Shown here: positions 56,806 to 64,000 of the stretch, piece by piece | How positions within the stretch are numbered: the first letter of the stretch is position 1 | How the letters are laid out: each line of letters begins with the position of its first letter | Source of the DNA: Actinophytocola xinjiangensis | Lineage (GTDB): Bacteria; Actinomycetota; Actinomycetes; Mycobacteriales; Pseudonocardiaceae | Length of the DNA stretch: 64,000 nucleotides | Direction of reading: 5' to 3' | Assembly: GCF_001921215.1 (NCBI RefSeq) | Contig: NZ_MSIF01000003.1 | Span: forward strand, 186,001 to 250,000 | Made by a program: the position numbers and the translations under genes | The notes under the pieces: generated by a model | Databases searched by the model: none | Told to the model about the DNA's origin: nothing | Seen by the model: only the letters and a program-made list of their open reading frames with translations

Positions 56806-57492
56806 GTGTCGTCCGTTGAAGATCGCGTCGCCGCGGTGATGACTCGCCCGCTGGACGAGGTGCTCGCCGCGGGGCAGGCGGTGAGGCCGCCGGAGGACCT
56901 GGTCCGGCGGTGGGACCTCCCTGAACGCGACCGGCAGGCGCTGCTGCGGTGGGGACTGCCGGACGACGATCACCTGCGGCCGCTTTTCCAGCCGGGGACC
57001 GACCCGGAGCTGGTGCCCAACCTGGCCGGAGAACGGGAGCGGAAGGCGGCATCGCCGGGCGACCGGCTCTACACGCTGGTCCAGTGGGGCCAGCAGGAAC
57101 TCCAGCTGCGGATCGGCGCCGTCGCCGGTACCGGACGCGTGTTGAAGATCCAGCCGAAGCCGACCACGGCCGACGACCTTCACCCCGCGCTGCGCGAAGC
57201 CAACGCTGGCCTCTACCACCCGTCCGTCGAGTTCTTCAGCTCATCCGTGGCCCAGTTCACCGAGACGTCCTGGCGCTGCCACGCGGCGCTACGGATCGCC
57301 TTCGAACTGTGGGAGCAGACGCCCGGCAACGACAGGCCCTGGGAAGAACACGGGGCATGGTTCAGCCGCCTCCACGACTGCGAGCGCATCATTCTCCAGC
57401 ATGTCGAGCGGATCGACAGTCACGTCCGCGCCGACGACAGCGGCACCCTCTGGACGACAGTCGTCACAGAACTCACCCACGCGGGCAACTGA
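56806..57492 (+). CDS. SUKH-4-like protein, possible immunity protein
   Basis: A 228-residue soluble protein. RPPEDLVRRWDLPERDRQALLRWGLP near the N-terminus, then VQWGQQELQLRIGAVAGTGRVLKI, and VEFFSSSVAQFTETSWRCHAAL fit the SUKH-4 pattern, in which a strand-rich core is followed by a helix beginning with a conserved hydrophobic/Ser run. SUKH proteins are immunity proteins against polymorphic toxins in many bacteria, but stand-alone actinobacterial members are common and not all pair with a toxin. No toxin gene is adjacent; the neighbouring region is decayed. GTG 56806 has a leaderless-type promoter. Confidence 0.6.
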   Translation: MSSVEDRVAAVMTRPLDEVLAAGQAVRPPEDLVRRWDLPERDRQALLRWGLPDDDHLRPLFQPGTDPELVPNLAGERERKAASPGDRLYTLVQWGQQELQLRIGAVAGTGRVLKIQPKPTTADDLHPALREANAGLYHPSVEFFSSSVAQFTETSWRCHAALRIAFELWEQTPGNDRPWEEHGAWFSRLHDCERIILQHVERIDSHVRADDSGTLWTTVVTELTHAGN

Positions 57493-57494
57493 GA

Positions 57495-57512
57495 AGCACG
57501 CATTCTCGTGCT
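57495..57512. terminator. small hairpin after the SUKH-4-like gene
   Basis: AGCACG-CATTCT-CGTGCT, a 6-bp stem 2 nt past the stop. Weak but well placed between convergent genes. Confidence 0.4.
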
Positions 57513-57624
57513 GGCAAGGGGTTCCGTGGTCGAGTCCACAGGTTCCGATGGCTCAGCAGCGGTACCCGCGCCTGGGCCCGGGTGCGGCGCGAATCACTGA
57601 GGGACACCCACACCTACGGACCAG

Positions 57625-58383
57625 TCAACCGCAGCCAACAGGACAGGAACCAGCCGGCGGACGCAACTCCCGGTTGACCTCGGTCAACTCGGCCACCACC
57701 GCCTGACAGTCCGCGCATTCGCCGACGTGTGACGTGATCGGCCCGGCTCTTCTCGGCTCCAGTCCGTTGCGCAGCCACGCCCCCATCCGGGTCCGCGCCG
57801 CACGGCACCCCGGCACCCCGGTCTCGGGCACCTGAACCTGCAGGTAGGCCTTGCGCAGCCCTTCCCGCGCGCGGACCGCCAGCGCGGACACGGCGTTCGG
57901 GGTCAGGTCCAGCAGCGGCGCCAACGCACTCGGCGACTCGCCGTTGACCTCCAGGTGCCACAGCACCAACCGCCACCGCGCGGGCAGCGCGCGAAAGGCC
58001 AACCGCACCAACTGATGGCGCCAGTGTCGCAGGGCGATCTCGTCGCTGCCCGCGTGTGCCGGGCCCGGCAGTGGTTCCAGCACTCGGGCGTCGAGCCGGC
58101 GTTGGTCGTTCCACCGGTTGGTGGCCAGGTTGCGGATGGCGACTTGCAGGTAGGGGCGCAGGTTGTCCCGGGGACCACCACCGCCCCGGATGGCCGTCAG
58201 CACCCGGACGAACGCCTCGGACACCAGGTCCTGCTGGTCGGCGTGGTCGGCGGCGCACTGGCGGGCCGTGCGCTGGGCCGGCTCGGCGTAGCGCTGGTAG
58301 AGCGCGGCATACGCCCCGAGGTCGCCCTGGCGCACGGCGTCGATCAGCTCCTCGTCCGAGCTTCCCGTGCCTGGTGCTGTCAC
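57625..58383 (-). CDS. ECF sigma factor with C-terminal zinc-finger domain
   Basis: A 252-residue sigma-70-family factor. Region 2 is about residues 25-95 (AYAALYQRYAEPAQRTARQ, DLVSEAFVRVL, YLQVAIRNLATNRWND) and region 4 about 125-180 (LPARWRLVLWHLEVNGESPSALAPLLDLTPNAVSALAVRAREGLRKAY). After a linker the chain ends in a small domain with His219-x3-Cys223-x2-Cys226 (HVGECADC), the zinc motif of anti-sigma ZAS domains. The factor thus carries its own regulatory finger rather than a separate anti-sigma. GTG 58383 has GAGAGG upstream. Its promoter overlaps the operator array shared with TetR. Confidence 0.85.
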   Translation of the reverse strand: MTAPGTGSSDEELIDAVRQGDLGAYAALYQRYAEPAQRTARQCAADHADQQDLVSEAFVRVLTAIRGGGGPRDNLRPYLQVAIRNLATNRWNDQRRLDARVLEPLPGPAHAGSDEIALRHWRHQLVRLAFRALPARWRLVLWHLEVNGESPSALAPLLDLTPNAVSALAVRAREGLRKAYLQVQVPETGVPGCRAARTRMGAWLRNGLEPRRAGPITSHVGECADCQAVVAELTEVNRELRPPAGSCPVGCG

Positions 58384-58419
58384 TGGCCTCTCCCCGTACG
58401 CGCTGCCACGCAGATAACC

Positions 58420-58469
58420 GATACACGAATGTACCCGATACATGAGCGTATCCGGTACTCCTCTGTACC
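58420..58469. promoter_or_regulatory. array of three TetR-type palindromes, 17-bp period
   Basis: GATAC-N6-GTACC (58420-58435), GATAC-N6-GTATC (58437-58452) and GGTAC-N6-GTACC (58454-58469) follow one another at exactly 17 bp. The second and third are perfect 5-6-5 palindromes, the first has one mismatch. They fill the gap between the sigma factor and TetR genes. TAGGCT at 58487-58492 is a likely TetR -10, which would put site 3 over its -35. Confidence 0.7.
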
Positions 58470-58525
58470 TCTAAGCCGTGCGCGTATAGGCTCGGCACGC
58501 GACCTCCTCAGCTCCCGGACAGCGC

Positions 58526-59194
58526 GTGGACGGACGGGCCGCCCGCTGGGCGGGCCAGCGGGAACGCCGGCGCCGCGAGTTCGTCGAGGCGGCGCTGCGG
58601 GCGATCGCCCAGCACGGCGCCGAGGTGACCACCGAGCAGATCGCCGAGGCGGCCGGTGTCGCGCGCACCCAGGTCTACAAGCACTTCACCGGGGCGGACG
58701 ACCTGCGCCGGTCGATCTCGGACCAGGCGGTCGAGCTGATCAACGCGACCCTGGCTCCACTGTGGAACCTCCAGGGCACGCCGATGGAGATGATCCGCAG
58801 CGCGGTCGGCTCACACGTCGCGTTCCTGGCCGACCACTACAACCTCTACTGGTACCTGAGCGTGCGTGGCTCCCAGGGCGCCATCACCGACGTCAAGACC
58901 GCTGTCGCGCGGCATCTCACCTTGCTGTTCGAGTTCTACCTCTCCGCGTTCGGCATCGACAAACGAGTCGCCGAGCCGCTCGGGTTCGGCGTGGTCGGGC
59001 TGGTCGACCTCAGCACCATCCGGTGGCTGGAGAACGCGAACGAGATGGACCAGTCCGAACTCGCCGACCTGCTCTCGACGTGGGTGTGGCGGATCGTCGA
59101 CGACGTCCTGCGCAGCCACCAGGTCGTGCTCTCACCGGACGTCCCGCTGACGGCGGCCGGTCTCACGTTCACCGGCGAGTCGGGCGAGAACTGA
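58526..59194 (+). CDS. TetR-family regulator
   Basis: A 222-residue TetR protein. The HTH region (about 12-58) has RRREFVEAALRAIAQHGAEV, TTEQIAEAAGVARTQVYKHF and GADDLRRSI. The ligand domain is helical with an aromatic-rich segment (HYNLYWYLSV) that could line a hydrophobic pocket. It is divergent from the ECF sigma factor gene across the triple palindrome array, which it probably binds. GTG 58526 is the only reasonable start. Confidence 0.92.
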   Translation: MDGRAARWAGQRERRRREFVEAALRAIAQHGAEVTTEQIAEAAGVARTQVYKHFTGADDLRRSISDQAVELINATLAPLWNLQGTPMEMIRSAVGSHVAFLADHYNLYWYLSVRGSQGAITDVKTAVARHLTLLFEFYLSAFGIDKRVAEPLGFGVVGLVDLSTIRWLENANEMDQSELADLLSTWVWRIVDDVLRSHQVVLSPDVPLTAAGLTFTGESGEN

Positions 59195-59195
59195 G

Positions 59196-59236
59196 ACAGG
59201 GACGACCAACCGGGGGCATCGGCTGATCGTCCCTGT
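59196..59236 (+). terminator. hairpin terminator after TetR
   Basis: ACAGGGACGA (59196-59205) and its complement (59227-59236) around a 21-nt loop, directly after the TetR stop. The remaining gap to 59350 contains no gene. Confidence 0.65.
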
Positions 59237-59349
59237 GCTCCGCCAGTGGTCCGGACCCCGCACCCATGAGCATCACCGGAGGCGACGTCGATGACGCGGC
59301 GGGACGAACCCCGTTCGGTAAATCCCCCACATGAGGGATGTGTGACCCC

Positions 59350-59622
59350 TCAGAGGGAGCCGACGGTCATCCGCCACGCACGCAGCCAACGATCCTTGGT
59401 CACGTCCGCGATCGTGTACGGGTCTCCGGCCAGCAGCGCCTCGGCGGCGGCCTGGTCCTGCGCCCGGTAGATGATCAGGCCGCCGGACAGGTCGTCGTAG
59501 GGGCCGGCGGCGGCCAGCGAACCCTGCTCGGCGAGCGTGTTCAGGTACGCCAGGTGCTCCTCGCGGCGCGCCGCGCGCTGGTCGGTCTCGTTGTAGCCAT
59601 AGGTCAGGATGAACAGGGCCAT
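59350..59622 (-). CDS. YciI-like protein
   Basis: A 90-residue YciI/DGPF-superfamily protein, a dimeric alpha-beta ferredoxin-like fold: MALFILTYGYN first strand, RREEHLAYLNTLAEQGSLAAAGPYDD with the conserved His and the Gly-Pro turn, GGLIIYRAQDQAAAEALLAGDPY, and a closing strand. Members act as small hydrolases or dehalogenase-like enzymes in aromatic breakdown. ATG 59622 is the start. It lies 13 nt after the amidohydrolase gene and is the last gene of the operon. Confidence 0.88.
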   Translation of the reverse strand: MALFILTYGYNETDQRAARREEHLAYLNTLAEQGSLAAAGPYDDLSGGLIIYRAQDQAAAEALLAGDPYTIADVTKDRWLRAWRMTVGSL

Positions 59623-59635
59623 GCTCGTGTTTCTC

Positions 59636-60535
59636 CTAGTGGGCGGTGGTTTCCGGCAGGTTGTAGACACGGCGCGCGGTGGCGGCGAACACCGAGACAC
59701 GCTCGGCCTCCGACAGCGACGCCAGGGCGACGCGCCACGCCCCGACGAGGTCGGGCATGGTGGTCCAGAGCTTCTCGACCGGGAAGTTCGTGCCGAACAT
59801 CGCCCGCTCAGCGCCGAACCAGCCCACCGTCTCGGTGGCCACGAACGCGATGAACTCCGGGTCGAGCCGGCGCACGAACGTGCCCTGCCCGGTCAGCTTC
59901 ACCACCACGTTCGGCAGGGCCGCCAGCGCGGCCATCCCGGTCCGCCACGGGCCGACGTCGGCGTCGTCGAGGCTGGTCAGCATGCCGGCGTGGACCAGGA
60001 CAAAAGTAATGTCCGGGAAGGCGGCCACCAACTCGGCCGCGTGGGCCATCTGGCCGGGGAACACCTGGAGCTCGAACAGCCAGCCGAGGTCGGCCAGCGC
60101 CGCCAGGTTCTCCCGGAACACCGGGTCGGTCATCCGGTCGGGCGCCGAGGCGAAGCGGAACTCCTCCCGCTCGTGCCAGTGCAGTTGCAGGCGGGTGCCG
60201 CGCAGCACCGGCAGCCGGGCCTGCTCGCGCATGACCTCGACCGCGCCGGGGCTGAACAGGTCGGCCGAGCCGATCACCGCGGTCGGCCAGCCGGTGCGCT
60301 CGTGCAGGTCGGCCAGCCAGCGGACCTCGGCGAGCACCTGGTGCAGCGGCCAGTTCGCCTGCACGTACACCGACTGGGTGATGCCGCCGGAGCGGGCGTC
60401 GTCGATGTACTCCTCGATCAGGTAGTCCCGTTTGATCGGCTCGTACGGGCCGAAGATGCGCGGCACCATCGGCCCGGACAGCCACGGCATGTCCCGTGTG
60501 CGCCAGACGTGGTGGTGCGCGTCCACTATCTCCAT
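59636..60535 (-). CDS. amidohydrolase-family metal-dependent hydrolase
   Basis: A 299-residue TIM-barrel amidohydrolase_2 protein. The metal-binding HxH motif is His7-x-His9 in VDAHHHVW; a later His lies in FVLVHAGML and the closing Asp/Asn region is FGTNFPVEKLW. The family includes lactonases and decarboxylases (2-pyrone-4,6-dicarboxylate lactonase, L-rhamnono-lactonase types). ATG 60535 has GAGGAG upstream and overlaps the VWA gene by 10 nt. Substrate unknown; it presumably follows the molybdenum hydroxylase step. Confidence 0.9.
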   Translation of the reverse strand: MEIVDAHHHVWRTRDMPWLSGPMVPRIFGPYEPIKRDYLIEEYIDDARSGGITQSVYVQANWPLHQVLAEVRWLADLHERTGWPTAVIGSADLFSPGAVEVMREQARLPVLRGTRLQLHWHEREEFRFASAPDRMTDPVFRENLAALADLGWLFELQVFPGQMAHAAELVAAFPDITFVLVHAGMLTSLDDADVGPWRTGMAALAALPNVVVKLTGQGTFVRRLDPEFIAFVATETVGWFGAERAMFGTNFPVEKLWTTMPDLVGAWRVALASLSEAERVSVFAATARRVYNLPETTAH

Positions 60536-61629
60536 GACGCTCCTCTCGTGAGCTGGTCGTGGGCGGTCACGAGATCGGTGACGCCGGCCAGCGCGTGCAC
60601 GTGCGGCACGACCGCCGCCATGCCCCGGGTCAGCGGCCGGTAGTCCGGGTCGGCGGCCAGCGGGGACCACCACACGAGCCGGTGCCCCAGCAGCGCGAGA
60701 CGCCGCACGGCGGTGGCCAGCGCGGTCGGGTCGCCGCGTTCGAGACCGTCGGAGAGCACCAGGACCAGCGCGTCGCGGGCCAGGCCCAGGTGGCGGGCGT
60801 TGTCCAGCAGCGCCAGCAGCGACGGGCCGATCCGGGTGCCGCCGCCGGAGTCGCGCACCACCGCCGCCAGCGCCGCCAGCGCGGTGTCGACCTCGCGGGC
60901 GCGCAGCGCGGGAGTGACGTGGGTGAGGGTGGTGCCGAAGGTGAAGACCTCGGCGCGGGCGCAGGTGTGGACCACGGTGTGCGCCAGGCGCAGGTAGTCG
61001 GCGCTGTGCCGGCGCATCGACCCGGAGACGTCGATGAGCACCAGCACCGGGCGTTGCCGGCGTGGGGGCCGGCGCCAGCGCAGCCGGACCACCTCGCCGC
61101 CGGTGCGCCAGGCGTCGCGGTGTACCCGGCGCACGTCGAGCCGGTCGCCCCGGCGGGCCGGGCGGCGGCGCCGGGACCGGATCGTCGGCACGGCAGCCGG
61201 GACGGCGTGGCGCAGCCGGGCCAGTAGTTGGTGCTGGTCGGGGGTGGTGGCGGCGAACGCCGGCTTTCTGTCCACTTCGGACCAACTGGCCCGGTGGCCG
61301 GTGCCGGCGGTCGCGACCAGGTCCGGTGGGGCACCGCCGCCGGGCTCGGTTCCGGCGTCGGGCTCCCCCGCGTCGTCGGGCTCGGTGAGCCGGACCGGCG
61401 GGGGCGCGGACCCGAACCAGTGGGCGAACACCGGGTCGAACACGCGAGCGTCGGTGACCGTGCCGGTCAGCGTGGCGCGGGCGATCCAGTACAGGTGGCG
61501 GGGGTCGCGTGGCGGCACGGCGGCCAGCGCGCGCAGGAAGTCGCGCTGGCGGGTGACCGGGACGTCCAGGCCGTGCTCGCGCAGGGAACGGAGGAAGCCG
61601 CGCAGGTGTCCGGCGGCCGGCGCGCTCAC
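60526..61629 (-). CDS. VWA domain protein, CoxE-like
   Basis: A 367-residue protein. The N-terminal half is helical and Arg/Pro-rich; the C-terminal half is a von Willebrand A domain with the MIDAS motif Asp200-V-S-G-S204, a Thr in GGGTRIG and LVLSDGLERGD. CoxE-like proteins act with MoxR/CoxD ATPases in maturing the CuMo or Mo active site of CO dehydrogenase-type enzymes. Start GTG 61629 overlaps the ATPase stop (GTGA). Confidence 0.9.
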   Translation of the reverse strand: MSAPAAGHLRGFLRSLREHGLDVPVTRQRDFLRALAAVPPRDPRHLYWIARATLTGTVTDARVFDPVFAHWFGSAPPPVRLTEPDDAGEPDAGTEPGGGAPPDLVATAGTGHRASWSEVDRKPAFAATTPDQHQLLARLRHAVPAAVPTIRSRRRRPARRGDRLDVRRVHRDAWRTGGEVVRLRWRRPPRRQRPVLVLIDVSGSMRRHSADYLRLAHTVVHTCARAEVFTFGTTLTHVTPALRAREVDTALAALAAVVRDSGGGTRIGPSLLALLDNARHLGLARDALVLVLSDGLERGDPTALATAVRRLALLGHRLVWWSPLAADPDYRPLTRGMAAVVPHVHALAGVTDLVTAHDQLTRGASWR

Positions 61630-62480
61630 GGCGCGATCAGCTCGTCGAAGCCGGCGTGCACGGTCGCCAGGTCCTCCTCGTCCTTGACCAGCAGGCCCAG
61701 CGCGCGGCGCAGCGCCACCGGCCACGGGTCGCCGCCGCCGGCCAGCACCGCCGCGCCCCGCGCCCACTCCACCGACTCGGCGATCCCCGGCAGTTTGAGC
61801 AGGCCCAGCCGGCGGGCGCCGGACACCGCGCGGACCAGGACGTCGGCCGCGTCGGCCTCGATCTCCGGGACGTGCGCGCACACGATCGCCCGCTCCCGCT
61901 CGGGGTCCGGGAACGGGATCCAGTGGTAGAGACAGCGGCGGCGCAGCGCGTCGTGCAGCTCGCGGGTCCGGTTGGAGGTGAGCACGACCACCGGCGGCAC
62001 GTCGGCGCGGACGGTGCCCAACTCCGGCACGGTGATCTGGAAGTCGCCGAGGAACTCCAGCAGGAACGCCTCGAACTCGCTGTCGGCGCGGTCCACCTCG
62101 TCCACCAGCAGCACCGCGCCGCCCGGGTGGCGCAGCGACCGCAGCAGCGGCCGTCGCAGCAGGAACTCCTCGGCGTACACGTCGCCGACGGCGGCACCGC
62201 CGGCCTCGGCCGCGCGCAACGCGAGCAACTGCTTGGGGTAGTCCCACTCGTAGAGCGCCTGCCCGGCGTCGAGGCCCTCGTAGCACTGCAACCGGACCAG
62301 CTCGCGGTCCAGCACCCGGGCGAGCACCGCCGCGATCTCGGTCTTGCCGACCCCCGGCTGGCCCTCCAGCAGCAGCGGCCGGCCCAGCACCAGCGCGAGG
62401 TGGACGGCGGTCAGCAGCCCGTCGTCGGCGAAGTACCGGTTGGCCCGCAGGCCCTGGGAGAGCGCTGCCTCATCCAGCAT
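61626..62480 (-). CDS. MoxR-family AAA+ ATPase, CoxD-like
   Basis: A 284-residue AAA+ ATPase. Walker A GQPGVGKT at 40-47, Walker B LLVDEVDRAD around 124-133, sensor 1 VVVLTSNRTREL, and arginine-finger region RRRCLYHW. MoxR ATPases with VWA partners act as chaperones for metalloenzymes; in CO dehydrogenase operons the CoxD equivalent matures the active site. ATG 62480 overlaps the preceding dehydrogenase gene by 11 nt, tying expression together. Confidence 0.92.
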   Translation of the reverse strand: MLDEAALSQGLRANRYFADDGLLTAVHLALVLGRPLLLEGQPGVGKTEIAAVLARVLDRELVRLQCYEGLDAGQALYEWDYPKQLLALRAAEAGGAAVGDVYAEEFLLRRPLLRSLRHPGGAVLLVDEVDRADSEFEAFLLEFLGDFQITVPELGTVRADVPPVVVLTSNRTRELHDALRRRCLYHWIPFPDPERERAIVCAHVPEIEADAADVLVRAVSGARRLGLLKLPGIAESVEWARGAAVLAGGGDPWPVALRRALGLLVKDEEDLATVHAGFDELIAP

Positions 62481-63474
62481 GCAGCTCGTCGATTCCACGC
62501 AGGACGCGCTCGGGGGTGAACGGCATGTGTTCCAGGCGGACGCCGCAGGCGTCGAAGATCGCGTTGGCGATGGCCGGGATGGGTGAGTTGGCGGTCATCT
62601 CGCCGATGCCCTTGGCGCCGAACGGGCCGGTGGCCGCCGGGCGTTCCAGCAGGACGCTGTGCTGCACCGGGATGTCACCCGCGCCCGGCATGAGGTACTC
62701 GGTGAAGTCGCGCGGGCCGTGGTCGCGGACCGGGTAGTACGGCTCGGTGGTCTCGAACAGCGCGTGCGAGATGCCCATCCACGCGCCGCCCTCGACCTGC
62801 TGGGTGGCCATCGCCGGGTTCAGCGCGCGGCCGACCTCGTAGACGCTGTACATCGCCAGCACCTCGACGATCCCGGTCTCGTCGTCCACCTCGACCTCGG
62901 CGACCGTGCAGGCGTGCGCCTGGCAGGAGTCGGGGTCCATCTCGCCGGTCTCCGGCACGACCTCGCTCTTGTCCTTCATGTACACGCCGCGCCCGGAGAT
63001 GGTGCGGCCGTGGGTGAAGTGCGCGGCCATCGCCAGGTCGGTGATGTGGATCTTCCGCTGCTCGGAGCCCTTGAGCTTGACGTAGCCGGTGCCGTCGGTC
63101 TCCAGGTCGGCCGCGTCCACCTCCAGTTCCTCGGCGGCGACGTCCAGCAGGACCGCCCGCGCCTCGGTGGCGGCCATGATCACCGCGTTGCCGATGCGGT
63201 GGGTGCCCCGGCTGGCGAAGGTGCCCATGCAGTGCGGGCCGGTGTCGGTGTCGGCGGTGTCCACCAGGATGTTCTCGATCGGCAGGCCCAGGGTCTCGGC
63301 CGCGCACTGGGCGACCACGGTCTTGAGGCCCTGGCCGAGGTCGACCGAGGACAGCGAGATGACGAACGTGCCGGTGGTGGTCGCGTGGATCAGCGCCTGC
63401 GACGGGTCACCGCCCAGGTTCATGCCCGTCGGGTAGTTCACCGCGGCGTAGCCCCGCCCGAACAGCCGTGCCAT
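62470..63474 (-). CDS. xanthine dehydrogenase-family Mo subunit, C-terminal part
   Basis: A 334-residue protein equal to the C-terminal half of a molybdopterin-binding large subunit (XdhB/CoxL type). It starts at the second Mo-cofactor domain (SLSSVDLGQGLKTVVAQCAAE, matching the conserved GQG motif), then FASRGTHRIGNAV, and ends with GAKGIGEMTANSPIPAIANAIFDACG, the family's closing motif with the catalytic Glu (GxGE). The rest of the large subunit is encoded separately just upstream. ATG 63474 starts 2 nt after that gene's stop. Confidence 0.88.
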   Translation of the reverse strand: MARLFGRGYAAVNYPTGMNLGGDPSQALIHATTTGTFVISLSSVDLGQGLKTVVAQCAAETLGLPIENILVDTADTDTGPHCMGTFASRGTHRIGNAVIMAATEARAVLLDVAAEELEVDAADLETDGTGYVKLKGSEQRKIHITDLAMAAHFTHGRTISGRGVYMKDKSEVVPETGEMDPDSCQAHACTVAEVEVDDETGIVEVLAMYSVYEVGRALNPAMATQQVEGGAWMGISHALFETTEPYYPVRDHGPRDFTEYLMPGAGDIPVQHSVLLERPAATGPFGAKGIGEMTANSPIPAIANAIFDACGVRLEHMPFTPERVLRGIDELHAG

Positions 63475-63476
63475 GG

Positions 63477-64000
63477 TCAGCGTCCCTTCCGGTCGGTCGA
63501 CGACATCGAGCGGTACGGCTCCGGCAGGTCGTGGCCGACCAGGTCGGCCGCCTTCTGGATGACCTCCACCAGCGCCGTGCCCTCGGCGAGCTTGCGGTGG
63601 GCCTTCATGTCGCCGTCGCGGTAGGCGTTGATCAGCCGCAGCCGCAACGGGTCCAGGTCCAGCGCGCGGGCGATCCGGTCCATCTGGGACTCCAGGGCGA
63701 AGTCGCCGATGGTGACGCCGAAGCCGCGCATGGCGCTGGAGGGCGTGCGGTTGGTGAACACGCAGTGGCAGTCGATCGACACGTTCGGGATGGCGTACGG
63801 GCCGGGGAAGTGCGCGGCGGCCTTGGTCGTGCCGTACGGGGTGTGCCGGGAGTAGGCGCCGGCGTCGATGTAGGCGCGGACCTGGCGGGCGAGGATCCGG
63901 CCGTCGGCGCTCACCCCGTCCTTGAGGTAGATCCGTTCGGCGGCGCGCGGCGAGGACACCTGCATCTCCTCGTACCGCCCGTAGACGAACTTCACCGGGC
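63477..64000 (-). CDS. xanthine dehydrogenase-family Mo subunit, N-terminal part (5' end outside window)
   Basis: The last 173 codons of a gene that begins beyond the right edge. The visible part belongs to the first molybdopterin-binding domain: KFVYGRYEEM, AYIDAGAYSRHTPYGT, and SSAMRGFGVTIGDFALESQMDRIA, where A-M-R-G-F-G is the conserved cofactor loop. It ends in a normal stop codon right before the next gene, so the large subunit is split in two polypeptides by design or by an old nonsense change. The small FeS and FAD subunits would be expected further upstream. Confidence 0.85.
   Translation of the reverse strand, partial: PVKFVYGRYEEMQVSSPRAAERIYLKDGVSADGRILARQVRAYIDAGAYSRHTPYGTTKAAAHFPGPYAIPNVSIDCHCVFTNRTPSSAMRGFGVTIGDFALESQMDRIARALDLDPLRLRLINAYRDGDMKAHRKLAEGTALVEVIQKAADLVGHDLPEPYRSMSSTDRKGR

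Overview
The window is very GC-rich and densely coded, with frequent GTG starts, short overlaps between co-directional genes and several leaderless-type promoters. Its gene content is that of a filamentous actinomycete: a conservon, EspG/WXG100-type type VII secretion genes, a cellulase behind a CebR-type operator, three P450s and a labdane-type diterpene gene set. Pseudonocardiales is the best guess, but the sequence alone does not fix the genus. I saw no rRNA, tRNA or CRISPR array.

Layout. 1-4825 (minus): an FHA-like protein and a large Ser/Thr kinase - nSTAND NTPase - WD40 signalling protein. 4913-9569 (plus): an orphan type VII-associated operon (WXG-like proteins, EspG-like chaperone), a lipoprotein and a small DUF5946-like protein. 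9547-12790 (minus): secreted GH5 cellulase with a 28-bp CebR-like palindrome, and a GT87 mannosyltransferase. 12895-15286 (plus): an OmpR-type two-component system with its own 11-bp direct repeat, and a maltokinase-cap-like protein. 15283-19718 (minus): a small membrane protein behind duplicated CsoR-like boxes, and the conservon cvnA-B-C-D. 20015-26407: a putative diterpenoid cluster (GMC oxidoreductase, P450, class I and class II diterpene synthases, GGPP synthase). 26888-32350: a single-chain acyl-CoA carboxylase of 1820 aa. 32357-41630: a catabolic operon (FAD amine oxidase, two gamma-glutamyltransferase-like hydrolases, a TctABC uptake system) with a divergent RpiR regulator. 41633-46981: a membrane-anchored protein, a P450/O-methyltransferase pair, and a second type VII locus encoding an amidase-domain effector candidate with a small WXG-like partner. 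47090-52885: a TGT-like protein of unknown role, a membrane protein, a methyltransferase with a 58-aa poly-aspartate lipoprotein, an acyltransferase, and a P450/TetR divergent pair. 53024-57492: a penicillin-binding protein, an S9 peptidase pseudogene, decayed fragments including an integrase piece, and a SUKH-4-like protein. 57625-59194: an ECF sigma factor with a zinc-finger tail and a divergent TetR separated by three operator-like palindromes. 59350-64000 (minus): YciI-like protein, amidohydrolase, VWA (CoxE-like), MoxR AAA+ ATPase and a molybdopterin dehydrogenase subunit split over two genes, the last running off the window.

How they work together. The diterpene genes form a coherent route: GGPP formation, class II cyclisation, class I ionisation, then P450 and possibly GMC oxidation. 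The Tct/GGT/oxidase operon looks like uptake and breakdown of a carboxylate or gamma-glutamyl compound. The MoxR/VWA genes probably mature the adjacent molybdenum hydroxylase. Two type VII loci lack the secretion machinery itself and would depend on a system encoded elsewhere.
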